Positions 45,156 to 55,094 of a DNA stretch of 64,000 bases are shown here, piece after piece. The notes beneath the pieces are model-generated. The model searched no databases. It was not told the origin of the DNA and saw only the letters and a list, made by a program, of their open reading frames with translations. Location: positions 389,744 to 453,743 of the forward strand of contig NZ_JOFQ01000004.1 in assembly GCF_000718305.1 (NCBI RefSeq). The letters are read 5' to 3'. Every line of letters starts with the position of its first letter. The stretch's first letter is position 1. The position numbers and the translations under genes were made by a program. This stretch comes from Streptomyces niger. Its GTDB lineage: Bacteria; Actinomycetota; Actinomycetes; Streptomycetales; Streptomycetaceae.

Positions 45156-46897
45156 GCGCGCGCTCCTTCGGAGGGGTCAGCATTGCCGGCGGAGTCGGAC
45201 GGCTCCGCGGAGTCTTCAGAGTCTGGGGCCGGGGACGTGGACGCCGGTTTCTCCCCGTCCTCGTCCACCGCCTGAGGCGCGTCCGGCTGGAGGGCGTACG
45301 CCAGGTCCGCCAGCTCCTCGGGGAGCTTCGGGGACTCGCTGCGGCCGAGGCCTGCGATCTCCACGACGGTGACGCCGTCGGGGCCCGGTTCGGCCCGCAC
45401 CCACACCCGGCGGCGCTGGATGAACAGCGAGGCGGCCAGGCCCAGCAGCGCGGCGACCGCGCCGCCCAGCGCGAGCTCGTTGCCGGGCTGGTGGGAGATG
45501 GTGAAGCTGGCCCACTGCTTGACGCCGTCGAACCGGATGCTGCCGTCTCCGTTCGGCAGCTTCATGGTCTGGCCCTGCTCCATCATCTGGGCGAAGGGCG
45601 CGCCGTCCTTCTTGTACTGCTTCAGGTTCTTCGTCTCCAGCTGGTAGACGTTCTGCGGCAGGCCGGAGTCCACGCCCAGGTCACCGTGGTACGCGGTGAG
45701 GGTGAGGCGGGGATTGTCCAGTGCCGGGAAGACGGAGAACATCGAGCCGGAGCCCTTGCCGCCGAAGGTCGGGACGAAGAAGCCCTGGAAGCCCAGCTGG
45801 TTCTTCTTGCCGTCCTTGGTCTTGGCGCCGGGGACCTTCACCACGCCGCTGGAGGTGAAGTTCTTCTGGTCCTGCGGGAGGAAGGGGACCGCGCCCTCGT
45901 AGACGACCTTGCCGGTGCCGTCCTTGACGGTGACCTCGGGGGCGTAGCCGTGCGAGAGCAGGTAGACCCGGTCGCCGCCGATGTCCAGCGGCTCGTTGAC
46001 CTTGATCGAGGTCTTGTGCTCCTTGCCGTCGGCACCGCTGAAGTAGGTGACGTCGGCGCGGAAGACGCGCGGGGTGCCGGTCTGCGGGCCGGAGCGCTCG
46101 TACGTGGCGACGAACTTGTCGAGCTGGAAGCCGAACGGCGCAAGGTCGTCGGTGTCGAAGAACGAGCCGGACTTGAAGTCGTCGAACTGGGTCAGGCTGT
46201 TGGAGAAGCCGTCGCCCTCGGCGATCAGCTTGCCGCCCTCGGACTTCCACAGCTGGCCGACGGCGAAGGCCACCAGCATGACGATCAGCGCGATGTGGAA
46301 GAGCAGGTTGCCGGCCTCGCGGAGGTATCCCTTCTCCGAGGCGACCGCGCTGCCCACGACATGGGTGCGGAAGCGGCGCTTCTTCAGCGTCCGCCGGGCC
46401 GCTTCGAGGACCTGCTCGGGCTCGGCGGTGGTGCGCCAGGTGGCGTACGCGGGCAGCCGGGTCAGGCGGCGCGGGGCGCCCGGCGGGCGGCTGCGCAGCT
46501 GGCCGACGAACTGCCAGGTCCGCGGGATGATGCAGCCGATCAGCGAGATGAACAGCAGCAGGTAGATCGCGGAGAACCACACCGAGCTGTAGACGTGGAA
46601 CATCCCCAGCTTGTCGTAGAGCGGCCCGAGGATGTCGTGCTGCTTCTTGAACTCGTCGACCTTGACCGGGTTGATGCTGGTCTGCGGGATCAGCGAGCCG
46701 GGCACGGCGCCGAGCGAGAGCAGGAAGAGCAGGATCAGCGCCACCCGCATGGAGGTCAGCTGGCGCCAGAACCAGCGGGCCCAGCCGATCGGCCCGAGGG
46801 ACGGCAGGGAGAGCTCTTCCTTGGGCGCCGTGGAGAGCTGGGACCCGGCCGCGCCCAGGTCGGGCTCGTTCTCGCGGGTGTCGGTCTTGGCGGTCAT
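45152..46897 (-). CDS. resB: Cytochrome c biogenesis protein ResB (Ccs1 type)
   Basis: Partner of CcsB in system II; holds haem and apocytochrome at the outer face of the membrane. 581 residues with three N-terminal helices (about 35-55, 90-110, 195-215), a large external domain and a last helix near 490 (ELALGGAVAALLGLAASLFI), the ResB layout. An acidic Ser/Glu tail ends the protein. It begins 3 bases after the ccdA stop. Confidence 0.92.
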   Translation of the reverse strand: MTAKTDTRENEPDLGAAGSQLSTAPKEELSLPSLGPIGWARWFWRQLTSMRVALILLFLLSLGAVPGSLIPQTSINPVKVDEFKKQHDILGPLYDKLGMFHVYSSVWFSAIYLLLFISLIGCIIPRTWQFVGQLRSRPPGAPRRLTRLPAYATWRTTAEPEQVLEAARRTLKKRRFRTHVVGSAVASEKGYLREAGNLLFHIALIVMLVAFAVGQLWKSEGGKLIAEGDGFSNSLTQFDDFKSGSFFDTDDLAPFGFQLDKFVATYERSGPQTGTPRVFRADVTYFSGADGKEHKTSIKVNEPLDIGGDRVYLLSHGYAPEVTVKDGTGKVVYEGAVPFLPQDQKNFTSSGVVKVPGAKTKDGKKNQLGFQGFFVPTFGGKGSGSMFSVFPALDNPRLTLTAYHGDLGVDSGLPQNVYQLETKNLKQYKKDGAPFAQMMEQGQTMKLPNGDGSIRFDGVKQWASFTISHQPGNELALGGAVAALLGLAASLFIQRRRVWVRAEPGPDGVTVVEIAGLGRSESPKLPEELADLAYALQPDAPQAVDEDGEKPASTSPAPDSEDSAEPSDSAGNADPSEGARA

Positions 46898-46900
46898 CGA

Positions 46901-47671
46901 TCAGATCCCAACGGTGAAGCCTGTGGTCCAGCTCTGCAGTTCGGACATCATGCTGTCCCAGATTCCTGTGACGAGCAGGACGCCGATCACCACGAGCAGC
47001 CCGCCACCGGTCCGCATCACCCAGACATAGTGCCGCTTGACCCAGCCGAACGCGCCGAGCGCCTTGCGGAAGGCCAGCGCGACCAGGATGAAGGGCAGGC
47101 CGAGGCCGATGCAGTACGCGATGGTCAGCAGCGCGCCGCGGCCGGCGCTGGCCTCGTTGAACGACAGGGCGTTCACGGCGGTCAGGGTGGGGCCCAGGCA
47201 CGGCGTCCAGCCGACCCCGAAGAGCACGCCGAGCACGGGCGCGCCCACCAGCCCCATGGCCGGCCGCTTGTGCAGCATCCGGAACTCGCGCTGCCCGAAC
47301 CGGCCCAGCACCCCCATGAAGGTGAGGCCGAGCAGGATGGTCAGGGCGCCCAGCACCCGGGAGATGACGTCCTTGTAGTCCTGGAGCGTCTGTCCGAAGT
47401 ACCCGAACAGGGCACCGCCGGACACGAAGACGACGGTGAAGCCGAGGACGAAGAGGGAGGCGCCGGTGAGCATCCGGCCGCGCCGGGCCTCACCGAGGTC
47501 GGTGCCGGTGACGCCGGTCACGTACGACATGTAGCCCGGTACGAGGGGCAGCACGCACGGCGAGAAGAAGGACACCAGGCCGCCGAGGAGGGCGACCGGC
47601 AGGGCGACCAGCAGGGCACCGGTGAGCACCGTGTGGTTCGGGGCTGTGCCGGCTACGGCGAGCACGCTCAC
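46901..47671 (-). CDS. ccdA: Cytochrome c biogenesis protein CcdA
   Basis: Membrane thiol transporter that carries reducing power across the membrane to keep apocytochrome cysteines reduced. 256 residues, six helices, with both redox cysteines: FFSPCVLPLVPGYMSYVTG (about 36-54) and GVGWTPCLGPTL (about 158). Start GTG 47671 is 4 bases after the stop of the thioredoxin-like gene, its likely electron acceptor. Confidence 0.94.
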   Translation of the reverse strand: MSVLAVAGTAPNHTVLTGALLVALPVALLGGLVSFFSPCVLPLVPGYMSYVTGVTGTDLGEARRGRMLTGASLFVLGFTVVFVSGGALFGYFGQTLQDYKDVISRVLGALTILLGLTFMGVLGRFGQREFRMLHKRPAMGLVGAPVLGVLFGVGWTPCLGPTLTAVNALSFNEASAGRGALLTIAYCIGLGLPFILVALAFRKALGAFGWVKRHYVWVMRTGGGLLVVIGVLLVTGIWDSMMSELQSWTTGFTVGI

Positions 47672-47675
47672 GGGA

Positions 47676-48290
47676 TCACTTCTCCGCGATCAGCGGGTCG
47701 ATCATCTTGCGCAGCTCGCTCTCGCTGAGCGGGGTGAGCGCGCGGGCCGCGATCCGGCCCTTGCGGTCGATCGCGATGGTGGTCGGGATGGCCTGCGGGT
47801 TCAGGCTGCCCTTGGGGAAGCGCAGCATGAGCTTGCCCATCGGGTCGTACAGGCTCGGGTAGGGGATCTTGTGCTGCTCCTCGAAACTGACCGCCTGGGT
47901 CTTCTTGGAGTCCCGGGTGTTGATCCCGAGGAACTGCACGCCCTTGCTCTTGGTCTCCTTGGCGACCTTGGCGAAGTTCGGCGCCTCGGCGATGCAGGGC
48001 GCGCACCAGGATCCCCAGATGTTGAGGACGACGACCTTGCCCTTGTAGTCGGCGGCGTCGAGGTGCTTGCCCTCGGTGGACTCGCCGGAGATGTCGGGGG
48101 CCTGCTGCCGGTCGGCGGGCTTGACCGTGTCGACGCCGTCCTTGCCCTGGACGAACTTGGTCTGCTGCGACCCTCCTGAGGTGCCTCCTGATCCGCAGGC
48201 GCTCAGCAGCACGGCGGCGGCCGCGGCGCCGGCGGCCGGCAGGAGCAGGCGGCGGCGGGTGACGCGGCGGGGGACGCGGCAGGCACTCAT
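47676..48290 (-). CDS. Thioredoxin-like (TlpA/ResA) lipoprotein
   Basis: Membrane-anchored thiol-disulfide reductase for cytochrome c maturation. 204 residues: basic start with RRRLLL, hydrophobic core and lipobox LLSAC (lipidated Cys about 32). The redoxin domain has the active site WGSWCAPCIAEAPNF (about 92-106) and the cis-proline in NPQAIPTTIAI. First gene of a four-gene unit with ccdA, resB and ccsB. Confidence 0.93.
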   Translation of the reverse strand: MSACRVPRRVTRRRLLLPAAGAAAAAVLLSACGSGGTSGGSQQTKFVQGKDGVDTVKPADRQQAPDISGESTEGKHLDAADYKGKVVVLNIWGSWCAPCIAEAPNFAKVAKETKSKGVQFLGINTRDSKKTQAVSFEEQHKIPYPSLYDPMGKLMLRFPKGSLNPQAIPTTIAIDRKGRIAARALTPLSESELRKMIDPLIAEK

Positions 48291-48348
48291 GTGAAAAGTT
48301 TCGCATGAGCCTTTTGTGGATCTTCCGCACCCCCCTCGTCGGCGCGGC

Positions 48349-49560
48349 TCAGGCCGCCGAGAGGTACCGCCGCCAGCCGCCGGCCGGCCGCTCGCCGACC
48401 TCCAGCCGCTGCAGCCGGGCCAACACCTTCGGGTCCTGGACGGCCAGCCAGTCGGTGAACTGCTTGAAGGACACCAGCCGCACGTCCCGGTCGCCCTTGG
48501 CGGCGATGTGCTTGATCGCTTCCTCGACGGCGTCCATGTAGATCCCGCCGTTCCACTCCTCGAAGTGGTTGCCGACGAAGAAGGGCGCGCGGTTGGTCTC
48601 GTAGGCGCGCTGGAAGCCGGCGAGGTAGGCGCCCGCAGCCTGGCGGCGCCAGCCCGGGTAGTTGGCGCTCGGCGCCCGGGTGGAGTTCCGGGACTGGTTC
48701 GCGAGCATGTTGTAGTCCATCGAGAGCACCTCGAAGGAGTGGCCCGGGAACGGTATCTGCTGGAGCGGGAAGTCCCAGATGCCGTGCTTCTTCGTGGGCC
48801 ACATCTGCCGGCCGCCGGGCGAGCTGGCGTCGTAGCGCCAGCCCAGCTCGCGCGCGGTGGGCAGCAGGTTGTCCTGGCCGAGCAGGCAGGGGGTGCGGCC
48901 GCCGGCCAGCTCCTTCGTGTAGTCGAAGGGCAGCGGCTCGACGTCGGTGAAGCCGGTGTGGCTGCGCCACTTCGTGACGAAGTCGGTGGCCTGGTCGATC
49001 TCGGAGCGCCACTGCGCGGGCGTCCAGTGGGCGACCGAGCCGGAGCCGGCGCAGAAGTGGCCGTTGAAGTGGGTGCCTATCTCGTGGCCCTCCAGCCAGG
49101 CGGCCCGGACGTTGCGCAGCGTCTCCTTGATGTGCGCGTCCGTGAGGTAGCCGATGTCGGAGGCGCCGACCGGGTTGTTCGGCGGCCGGTACAGGTGCTT
49201 CTTGGACTCCGGCAGGCAGTACAGGCCGGAGAGGAAGAACGTCATCGACGCGCCGTGGTCCCGGGCGAGGCGGCGGAAGCGGGGGAAGAGCCCGTTGCCG
49301 ACCTCGCCGGCACCGTCCCAGGAGAAGATCACGAACTGCGGCGGGGTCTGGCCCGGCTCCAGCGGCTCGGGCTTCGGGGGCTGGTGGGGCTGCGGCCCGG
49401 TGTCGGTGGTGGAGCCGTCGCCGATCGGCTTCGGGCGGGCCCGTACGGTGGGCTTTCCGGCGCTCCCGCCGGGCCGCTCGGTGCCGCAGCCCGCGAGTCC
49501 GATCGCGGCGGCCGCGCCCACTCCGATGCCCAGCAGGTTCCGCCGACTGATCGCGCTCAT
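48349..49560 (-). CDS. Polysaccharide deacetylase-like lipoprotein
   Basis: Exported protein, 403 residues. The N-terminus has a Tat-like SRRNLLGIG and a lipobox GLAGC (about 25). A Pro-rich linker leads to a NodB-like fold: FVIFSWDGAGE (first metal/catalytic Asp), GHEIGTHFNGHFC with the metal-binding HxxxH, and late FFVGNHFEEWNG. This distant branch of the deacetylase superfamily is common in Streptomyces; substrate unknown, perhaps cell-wall sugar. It lies just downstream of the hemL unit terminator. Confidence 0.82.
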   Translation of the reverse strand: MSAISRRNLLGIGVGAAAAIGLAGCGTERPGGSAGKPTVRARPKPIGDGSTTDTGPQPHQPPKPEPLEPGQTPPQFVIFSWDGAGEVGNGLFPRFRRLARDHGASMTFFLSGLYCLPESKKHLYRPPNNPVGASDIGYLTDAHIKETLRNVRAAWLEGHEIGTHFNGHFCAGSGSVAHWTPAQWRSEIDQATDFVTKWRSHTGFTDVEPLPFDYTKELAGGRTPCLLGQDNLLPTARELGWRYDASSPGGRQMWPTKKHGIWDFPLQQIPFPGHSFEVLSMDYNMLANQSRNSTRAPSANYPGWRRQAAGAYLAGFQRAYETNRAPFFVGNHFEEWNGGIYMDAVEEAIKHIAAKGDRDVRLVSFKQFTDWLAVQDPKVLARLQRLEVGERPAGGWRRYLSAA

Positions 49561-49602
49561 ACCGTTCCCGTCCGCACTTACCGTGATTCGCCGTACTCAA
49601 CA

Positions 49603-49616
49603 TCCGTATATACGGA
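49603..49616. promoter_or_regulatory. AT-centred palindrome upstream of the deacetylase gene
   Basis: TCCGTATATACGGA is a perfect 14-base palindrome 43 bases upstream of the start, at a typical operator position. The binding protein is unknown. Confidence 0.45.
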
Positions 49617-49669
49617 CATCGGGTAAGAGGGCGGGACGGATGTCGGGGTTCCGGTGCGCTCGCATATAT

Positions 49670-49713
49670 CTGCGGCGGTGCGTACGGACCGGGGTCCGTA
49701 CGCACCGCCGCAG
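49670..49713 (-). terminator. Terminator of the hemL-phosphatase unit, 21-base-pair perfect stem
   Basis: 49670-49690 pairs without mismatch with 49693-49713, leaving a 2-base loop. It begins 5 bases past the stop codon of the histidine phosphatase gene. Confidence 0.85.
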
Positions 49714-49718
49714 AGGGA

Positions 49719-50450
49719 TCAGGCGCCGGCCGCCTTGGACTGGCCCTGCACCGAACCTCGGCCGAACCGCGGCTGGGCCCCGGCGCGCAGGTGCTCGGGG
49801 ACCAGGTCGAGCGCGGGCTCGGTGTAGCCGACCGACACGATCCGATCGCCGTGGAAGGTGAAGGACGTCAGCGAGGCGAGGGTGCACTGCCGCTTGCGCG
49901 GGTCGTGCCACAGCCGGCGCCGCTCGGCGAAGCTGCGCACGATCCAGATCGGCAGCTGGTGGCTGACCGCCACCGCCTCGTGGCCGCGGGCCGCGTCCCG
50001 GGCCGCGCCGAGCGCCGCCATCATCCGCACGACCTGCTCGATGTACGGCTCGCCCCAGGAGGGCCGGAACGGGTTGGTGAGGTACTTCCAGTTCCCCGGC
50101 CGCTTGAGCGCGCCGTCACCGACGCCGAAGGTCTTGCCCTCGAAGATGTTCCCGGCCTCGATGAGCCGCCCGTCGGTCGCGACGTCCAGCCCGTGCGCCT
50201 TGCCGATCGGCGTGGCCGTCTCCTGCGCCCGCTCCAGCGGGGAGGCGACGACGTGCGTGATGTCGCGGTCGGCGAGGTGCTCGGCGACCCGGTCGGCCAT
50301 CCGCCGGCCGAGGTCGGAGAGGTGGTACCCGGGGCGCCGCCCGTAGAGGACGCCGTCGGGGTTGTGCACCTCGCCGTGGCGCATCAGGTGGACGACGGTG
50401 ATGTCATCCGGGCTGCCGCCGTCACCCTTGCCGCCGGTCGTGCCGCTCAT
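49719..50450 (-). CDS. Histidine phosphatase family protein (phosphoglycerate mutase-like)
   Basis: 243 residues with the RHG catalytic motif [20 protein letters not shown] (phospho-His about residue 25), the second region [14 protein letters not shown], and the late catalytic His in [14 protein letters not shown]. Start ATG 50450 overlaps the hemL stop (ATGA). The substrate is not set by sequence. Close coupling with hemL is a regular pattern in Streptomyces and suggests, but does not show, a link to tetrapyrrole metabolism. Confidence 0.9.
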   Translation of the reverse strand: MSGTTGGKGDGGSPDDITVVHLMRHGEVHNPDGVLYGRRPGYHLSDLGRRMADRVAEHLADRDITHVVASPLERAQETATPIGKAHGLDVATDGRLIEAGNIFEGKTFGVGDGALKRPGNWKYLTNPFRPSWGEPYIEQVVRMMAALGAARDAARGHEAVAVSHQLPIWIVRSFAERRRLWHDPRKRQCTLASLTSFTFHGDRIVSVGYTEPALDLVPEHLRAGAQPRFGRGSVQGQSKAAGA

Positions 50451-51754
50451 GCGGTGGCCTCGGCGGCAGCGCGCGCTGCGGCCGGCAGCGCCGCCGCGAT
50501 GCGCTCGACGGCCTGCGTGTCGTGGGCGGTGGAGACGAACCACGACTCGAAGGCGGACGGCGGGAGGTAGACGCCCTGGGAGAGCATCGAGTGGAAGAAG
50601 GGCGTGAAGCGGAAGGACTCCTGCGCCTTGGCCTTCTCGTAGTCGGTGACGTCCTCGTCGGAGAAGAAGACCGAGAACATGTTGCCCGCGACCTGCACGC
50701 GGTGCGCCACGCCCTCCTTGGTCAGCGCCTCGGAGACCAGTCCGCGCAGCTCGGCGGAGACCGCGTCGACCTTCTCGTACGCCGCGTCGTCCAGCAGCCG
50801 CAGCTGCGTGACGCCGGCGGCGGTGGCGATCGGGTTACCGGAGAGGGTGCCCGCCTGGTAGACCGGGCCGGCCGGGGCGAGGTGGGCCATCACGTCGGCG
50901 CGGCCGCCGAACGCCGCGGCCGGGAAGCCGCCGCCCATGACCTTGCCGAACGTCATCAGGTCCGGGCGCACCCCGTCGATGCCGTACCAGCCGGCCTTGC
51001 TCACCCGGAAGCCGGTCATGACCTCGTCGGAGACGTAGAGCGCGCCGTTGGCGGAGCAGAGGTCCTTCAGGCCCTGGTTGAAGCCGGGCAGCGGCGGTAC
51101 CACGCCCATGTTGCCGGGCGACGCCTCGGTGATCACACAGGCGATCTGGCCCTCGTGCGCGGCGAACGCGGCGCGCACGGCCTCGATGTCGTTGTACGGG
51201 AGCACGATCGTGTCACCGGCCTGCGCGCCGGTGACGCCCGGCGTGTCGGGCAGCCCGAAGGTCGCCACGCCCGAGCCGGCCGCGGCCAGCAGCGCGTCGA
51301 CGTGCCCGTGGTAGCAGCCGGCGAACTTGATCACCTTGGGCCGCCCTGTGAAGCCGCGGGCCAGCCGGATCGCCGACATGGTGGCCTCGGTGCCGGAGGA
51401 GACCAGGCGTACCTGCTCGACCGGCTCGATGCGGGCCACGATCTCCTCGGCGAGCTCGACCTCGCCGGCGCCCGGCGTGCCGAAGGAGAGGCCGCGCGCG
51501 ACGGCCTCCTGGACGGCTTGAATGACCTGGGGGTGCGCATGACCGAGGATCATCGGCCCCCACGAGCACACGAGGTCGACGTACTCACGACCGTCGGCGT
51601 CGGTGAGGTACGGACCGGTACCGGTCACCATGAACCGGGGCGTACCGCCCACGGCGCGGAACGCGCGCACGGGAGAGTTCACGCCGCCGGGCGTCACGAC
51701 GGCCGCGCGGTCGAAGAGCGTCTGCGAAACTGGGGCATCGTACGAGTGAGTCAC
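50447..51754 (-). CDS. hemL: Glutamate-1-semialdehyde 2,1-aminomutase
   Basis: PLP enzyme making 5-aminolevulinate, the committed precursor of haem. 435 residues with [16 protein letters not shown] at the start, [34 protein letters not shown] and the PLP lysine in [19 protein letters not shown] (about 266). Start ATG 51754. Its presence beside the cytochrome c assembly genes fits the respiratory theme of the window. Confidence 0.95.
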   Translation of the reverse strand: MTHSYDAPVSQTLFDRAAVVTPGGVNSPVRAFRAVGGTPRFMVTGTGPYLTDADGREYVDLVCSWGPMILGHAHPQVIQAVQEAVARGLSFGTPGAGEVELAEEIVARIEPVEQVRLVSSGTEATMSAIRLARGFTGRPKVIKFAGCYHGHVDALLAAAGSGVATFGLPDTPGVTGAQAGDTIVLPYNDIEAVRAAFAAHEGQIACVITEASPGNMGVVPPLPGFNQGLKDLCSANGALYVSDEVMTGFRVSKAGWYGIDGVRPDLMTFGKVMGGGFPAAAFGGRADVMAHLAPAGPVYQAGTLSGNPIATAAGVTQLRLLDDAAYEKVDAVSAELRGLVSEALTKEGVAHRVQVAGNMFSVFFSDEDVTDYEKAKAQESFRFTPFFHSMLSQGVYLPPSAFESWFVSTAHDTQAVERIAAALPAAARAAAEATA

Positions 51755-52047
51755 GCAAGCAATGGTCTCAGAGGCGCACGGGGGCGCGTGGCCGGGCGTT
51801 TCACACGCCGGTGACGGGGGAGGTCTCTGAGACGATGATCGGGTTGCGCGGCTGAGGCTGCGAGTGGTCGGGTGGAGATATGCATCGCGGTGGCGAACTG
51901 GGCGAAGGGACCGATGACCGGGGCCCGGAGCGCGCCCGGCGTGGCCGCCACCGGCGAGCGGAGTACAGCGGCGAGCAGGACCGTGCGGAGCAGAGCGGCG
52001 ACGCGACCGGCGCGGAGAACAGCAGCGGGACCAGCAGAGGCGGGCGC
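51755..52047. promoter_or_regulatory. Divergent region upstream of hemL
   Basis: 293 bases. The part next to hemL (51755-51880) has AT-richer patches and must hold its promoter. From 51880 to 52047 a rightward frame with high G/C third positions is continuous with the following gene, so part of this segment may be coding (start ATG 51880). Confidence 0.4.
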
Positions 52048-52485
52048 ATGGGGGTGACCTACAAGTACTTCGGCGCCCCGGACGGCGCCACGGCGGCCCG
52101 GGTGCCCATCTCGATGCGCCCCGAGGAGCTGGGCGGCGACGAGCTCGGCATGGGCGGCATGTTCACCAAGATCAAGCCGGAGACCATGGCGGCGATGGTG
52201 CTGACCGGTATCGAGGGCATACCGCTGTCGAAGGTTCCGCCGCTGGAGCTCGTCGTCCTGCACCCCGACTACGCCGTGGTCAAGCTCCCCATGACGGTCG
52301 TCGACCCGCTGCGCGGCGTCGGCGAGGAGTCGGTGGGCGCCGCCGCCTTCATCTGGTCCACCGTGCCCGACCGCGGCGGCCCGCGCGACGCCTTCGCCGT
52401 CTACCGCCTCCTCCACGAGTGGCAGGATTTCTCGCACCGCCTGCACGAGGCGGGTCACCAGGCGTACTGCCTGGTGTGGCCCTGA
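52048..52485 (+). CDS. Hypothetical protein, actinobacterial
   Basis: 145 residues from ATG 52048 ([10 protein letters not shown]), with an AGAGGCGGG site. I do not recognise a named domain. The sequence is compact, acidic in parts and without membrane helices: [20 protein letters not shown], then [20 protein letters not shown], and a C-terminal [20 protein letters not shown] helix. An alternative ATG at 51880, preceded by GGTGGAGAT, would add a 56-residue Arg/Gly/Glu-rich leader with coding-like codons. It stands between hemL and the CheB/CheR genes. Confidence 0.7.
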   Translation: MGVTYKYFGAPDGATAARVPISMRPEELGGDELGMGGMFTKIKPETMAAMVLTGIEGIPLSKVPPLELVVLHPDYAVVKLPMTVVDPLRGVGEESVGAAAFIWSTVPDRGGPRDAFAVYRLLHEWQDFSHRLHEAGHQAYCLVWP

Positions 52486-52600
52486 CGGAGGGGCGCGCCG
52501 CACCGCGGTACGGCGCGGACGGTGCGCTGCCCGTCCGGACAGCGCGCGAGGGACCATTCGCTCCTCGCCACCACAGCCCTGCGAGGACTAGGCTCACGCC

Positions 52601-53200
52601 GTGACCGCAGAAGAGAGCGCAGCGGACCACTTCGCCGTCGTGGCGGTCGCCTCCTCGGCCGGCGGCATCCACGCACTGTCCACCTTCCTGGAGCAGCTGG
52701 GCGACCGGCTGCCGGTCCCCGTCCTCGTCGTCCAGCACCTCGACCCCCGGCACAGCACCGTCATCGCCGGAGTGCTCTCCCGCCGTACGGACCTGACGGT
52801 CAAGCTCGCGGAGGACGACGAGCGGGCCCGGCCGGGCGTCGTCTACGTCGCGCCGCCCGACCACCACCTCCTCGTCAACGCCGACGGCGTCCTGTCGCTG
52901 TCCCGCAGCAGCCTGGTCCACTTCGTACGGCCCTCGGCCGACCTCCTCTTCGAGTCGGTGGCCGGTGCGTACGGAGCGCGCGCCATCGCCTGCGTCCTGA
53001 CCGGCACCGGCCGGGACGGCGCCATGGGGGTGGACGCGGTGAAGTCGTGCGGTGGCACCGTCCTCTGCGAGGACCCGGACACGGCAGAATTCAGCGGAAT
53101 GCCGGAGGCGGCCGTCGCGACGGGCGCGGTGGATTTCGTGCTACCTCTGGAGGAAATCGCCACGGTCATCCGTGGCTTGGTCGAGATCAAGAGGCAGTGA
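52601..53200 (+). CDS. CheB-type methylesterase domain protein (no receiver domain)
   Basis: 199-residue stand-alone CheB catalytic domain. Triad: Ser 19 (VASSAGG), His 46 (VVQHLDP) and Asp 139 (TGTGRDGAMG). In chemotaxis, CheB removes methyl groups from glutamates of receptors, but this version lacks the usual N-terminal response-receiver domain and there is no chemoreceptor, CheA or CheW here. Start GTG 52601. Its stop overlaps the start of the CheR-PAS gene, so both are made together. The target is unknown. Confidence 0.88.
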   Translation: MTAEESAADHFAVVAVASSAGGIHALSTFLEQLGDRLPVPVLVVQHLDPRHSTVIAGVLSRRTDLTVKLAEDDERARPGVVYVAPPDHHLLVNADGVLSLSRSSLVHFVRPSADLLFESVAGAYGARAIACVLTGTGRDGAMGVDAVKSCGGTVLCEDPDTAEFSGMPEAAVATGAVDFVLPLEEIATVIRGLVEIKRQ

Positions 53201-55068
53201 TGGGCAAGACGCGGGAAGTCGAGACCGACGAGGAACTGGAAGCGCTGCTCACCTTCCTCAGAGACTCACGCGGTTTTGACTTCACGGGGTACAAGCGGTC
53301 GTCCCTGACCCGCCGCATCCGCAAGCGGATGACGGACGTGGAGATGGACTCCTACGCCGACTACCAGGACATGCTGGAGACCAGCGCCGAGGAATTCAAC
53401 GCCCTCTTCAACACCATCCTCATCAACGTCACCTCCTTCTTCCGCGATGCGGAGGCCTGGACCTACCTCCAGCAAGAGGTGCTGCCCGACCTGGTGGCTC
53501 AGACCGCACCCGGCGAGGAGATCCGGGTGTGGAGCGCGGGCTGCTCCAGCGGCGAGGAGGCGTACTCGCTCGCGATCATGCTCGCCGAGACGCTGGGGCT
53601 GGACGAGGCCCTGGAGCGCGTCAAGATCTACGCCACCGACGTCGACGAGGAAGCGCTGCGCGACGCACGCACCGGCCTGTACCCGGCGAAAGCCCTGGAG
53701 TCGCTGTCCTCGGAGCTGCGCGACAAGTACTTCACCCAGAACGGCGCGCAGTTCAGCCTCCGCTCCGACCTGCGCCGCCGGGTGATCTTCGGCCGGCACG
53801 ACATCACCCGCGACGCGCCCATCTCCCGGCTCAGCCTGCTGGTGTGCCGCAACACGCTGATGTACTTCAACGTCGAGGCGCAGACCCAGATCGTCGACCG
53901 CTTCCACTTCGCGCTCCGGGAGGGCGGCTTCCTCTTCCTCGGCAAGGCCGAGATGCTGCTCAACGACGGCGACCGCTTCGAAGTGCTGAGCATGCGGCAG
54001 CGGGTCTTCCGGCGCCGACCGGGTGGCGCCGGGCTGCCGTACACCCCGTCGCCGCTGAGGATGGGGACGAGCAACACACACCAAGAGGTGAATTCCCTGG
54101 CCCGCAACCGCCAGCTGCGCGACCTCATCCTGGACTCGACCCCCGCCCCCTCGCTCGCCGTCGACCTCGACGGCACCGTAGTGATGATCAACAGCCACGC
54201 ACGGGCGCAGTTCGCGCTCACCTCCAACGACATCGGGCGCCCCTTCCAGGACCTGGAGATCTCCTACCGCCCGGTCGAGCTGCGGTCCCTGATCGAGCAG
54301 GCCACGCACGAACGCCGGACGCTGCGCGTCAACGGCGCCGAGCGCCGGGTCGGCGAGGAGACACAGGTCTACGACATCCTGATCCAGCCGCTCGTCGCCC
54401 CCAGCGGCCTGCCCACCGCAACGAACATCACGTTCACCGACGTCACCGTCTCCACGCAGCTGAAGTCCGAGGTCAAGCGGGTGCGCGAGGAGCTGGAGAC
54501 CGCCTACGAGGAACTCCAGTCCACCAACGAGGAACTGGAAACCACCAACGAAGAACTCCAGTCGAGCATCGAGGAGCTGGAAACCACCAACGAAGAACTC
54601 CAGTCCACCAACGAGGAACTGGAAACCACCAACGAAGAACTCCAGTCGGGCAACGAGGAACTGGAGACCATGAACGAGGAGATGCGCATCCGCACCGCGG
54701 AGCTGGACGAGGCGCGCGCGTTCCTCGAAGGCGTCCTGACCAGCGTCGCCGCCGGCGTGGTGGTCCTGGACAGCGACGCGCGGGTCAAGAGCTGGAACCG
54801 CGGCGCCGCCGAACTGTGGGGGCTGCGCCTCGATGAGGTCGAGAACGAGGAGTTCTTCTCCCTGGACTTCGGGCTGCCGGCGGAGCAGCTGCGGCACGCG
54901 GTCCAGAAGTGCCTGGAGACCGGACAGCGCACGGGGCCCGTCGAGGTTCCCGCGGTGAACCGCATCGGCCGCTCCATCGACTGCACCGTCGTCTGCTCCC
55001 CCTTCGACGGATACAACGGCGGTGTCGTCCTGTTGATGGAAGAACAGCGCCCCGATCCGGCCGAATGA
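53200..55068 (+). CDS. CheR-type methyltransferase with PAS domains and coiled coil
   Basis: 622 residues. The CheR part (about 10-280) has VTSFFRDAEAWTYLQQEVLP, the SAM-binding VWSAGCSSGEEAYSLAIM, and LLVCRNTLMYFNVEAQTQIV. A PAS-like domain (about 310-420) follows, then a coiled coil of four 14-residue repeats (EELQSTNEELETTN type, 438-493) and a second PAS domain (500-615). This is the back half of the CheB-CheR-PAS hybrid kinases, but it ends without a histidine kinase. It overlaps the CheB gene by one base. Confidence 0.9.
   Translation: MGKTREVETDEELEALLTFLRDSRGFDFTGYKRSSLTRRIRKRMTDVEMDSYADYQDMLETSAEEFNALFNTILINVTSFFRDAEAWTYLQQEVLPDLVAQTAPGEEIRVWSAGCSSGEEAYSLAIMLAETLGLDEALERVKIYATDVDEEALRDARTGLYPAKALESLSSELRDKYFTQNGAQFSLRSDLRRRVIFGRHDITRDAPISRLSLLVCRNTLMYFNVEAQTQIVDRFHFALREGGFLFLGKAEMLLNDGDRFEVLSMRQRVFRRRPGGAGLPYTPSPLRMGTSNTHQEVNSLARNRQLRDLILDSTPAPSLAVDLDGTVVMINSHARAQFALTSNDIGRPFQDLEISYRPVELRSLIEQATHERRTLRVNGAERRVGEETQVYDILIQPLVAPSGLPTATNITFTDVTVSTQLKSEVKRVREELETAYEELQSTNEELETTNEELQSSIEELETTNEELQSTNEELETTNEELQSGNEELETMNEEMRIRTAELDEARAFLEGVLTSVAAGVVVLDSDARVKSWNRGAAELWGLRLDEVENEEFFSLDFGLPAEQLRHAVQKCLETGQRTGPVEVPAVNRIGRSIDCTVVCSPFDGYNGGVVLLMEEQRPDPAE
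54511..54678 (+). repeat. 42-base tandem repeats, four copies, encoding the coiled coil
   Basis: Copies start at 54511, 54553, 54595 and 54637. Each encodes 14 residues and they differ mainly in the variable middle codons. The repeat explains the regular heptads EELQS-N-EELETTN in the protein. Confidence 0.9.
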
Positions 55069-55094
55069 TCACGGAGTCGGCGTAGGGTGAGTAC

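Noticed and set aside
54511..54678. Regular 42-base direct repeats resembling a CRISPR array
   Set aside because: No spacers; they are in-frame repeats encoding a coiled coil that is normal for CheR-PAS proteins.
52601..55068. Complete chemotaxis operon
   Set aside because: Only the CheB and CheR domains are present; no receptor, CheA, CheW or CheY is found, so calling this chemotaxis would be wrong.
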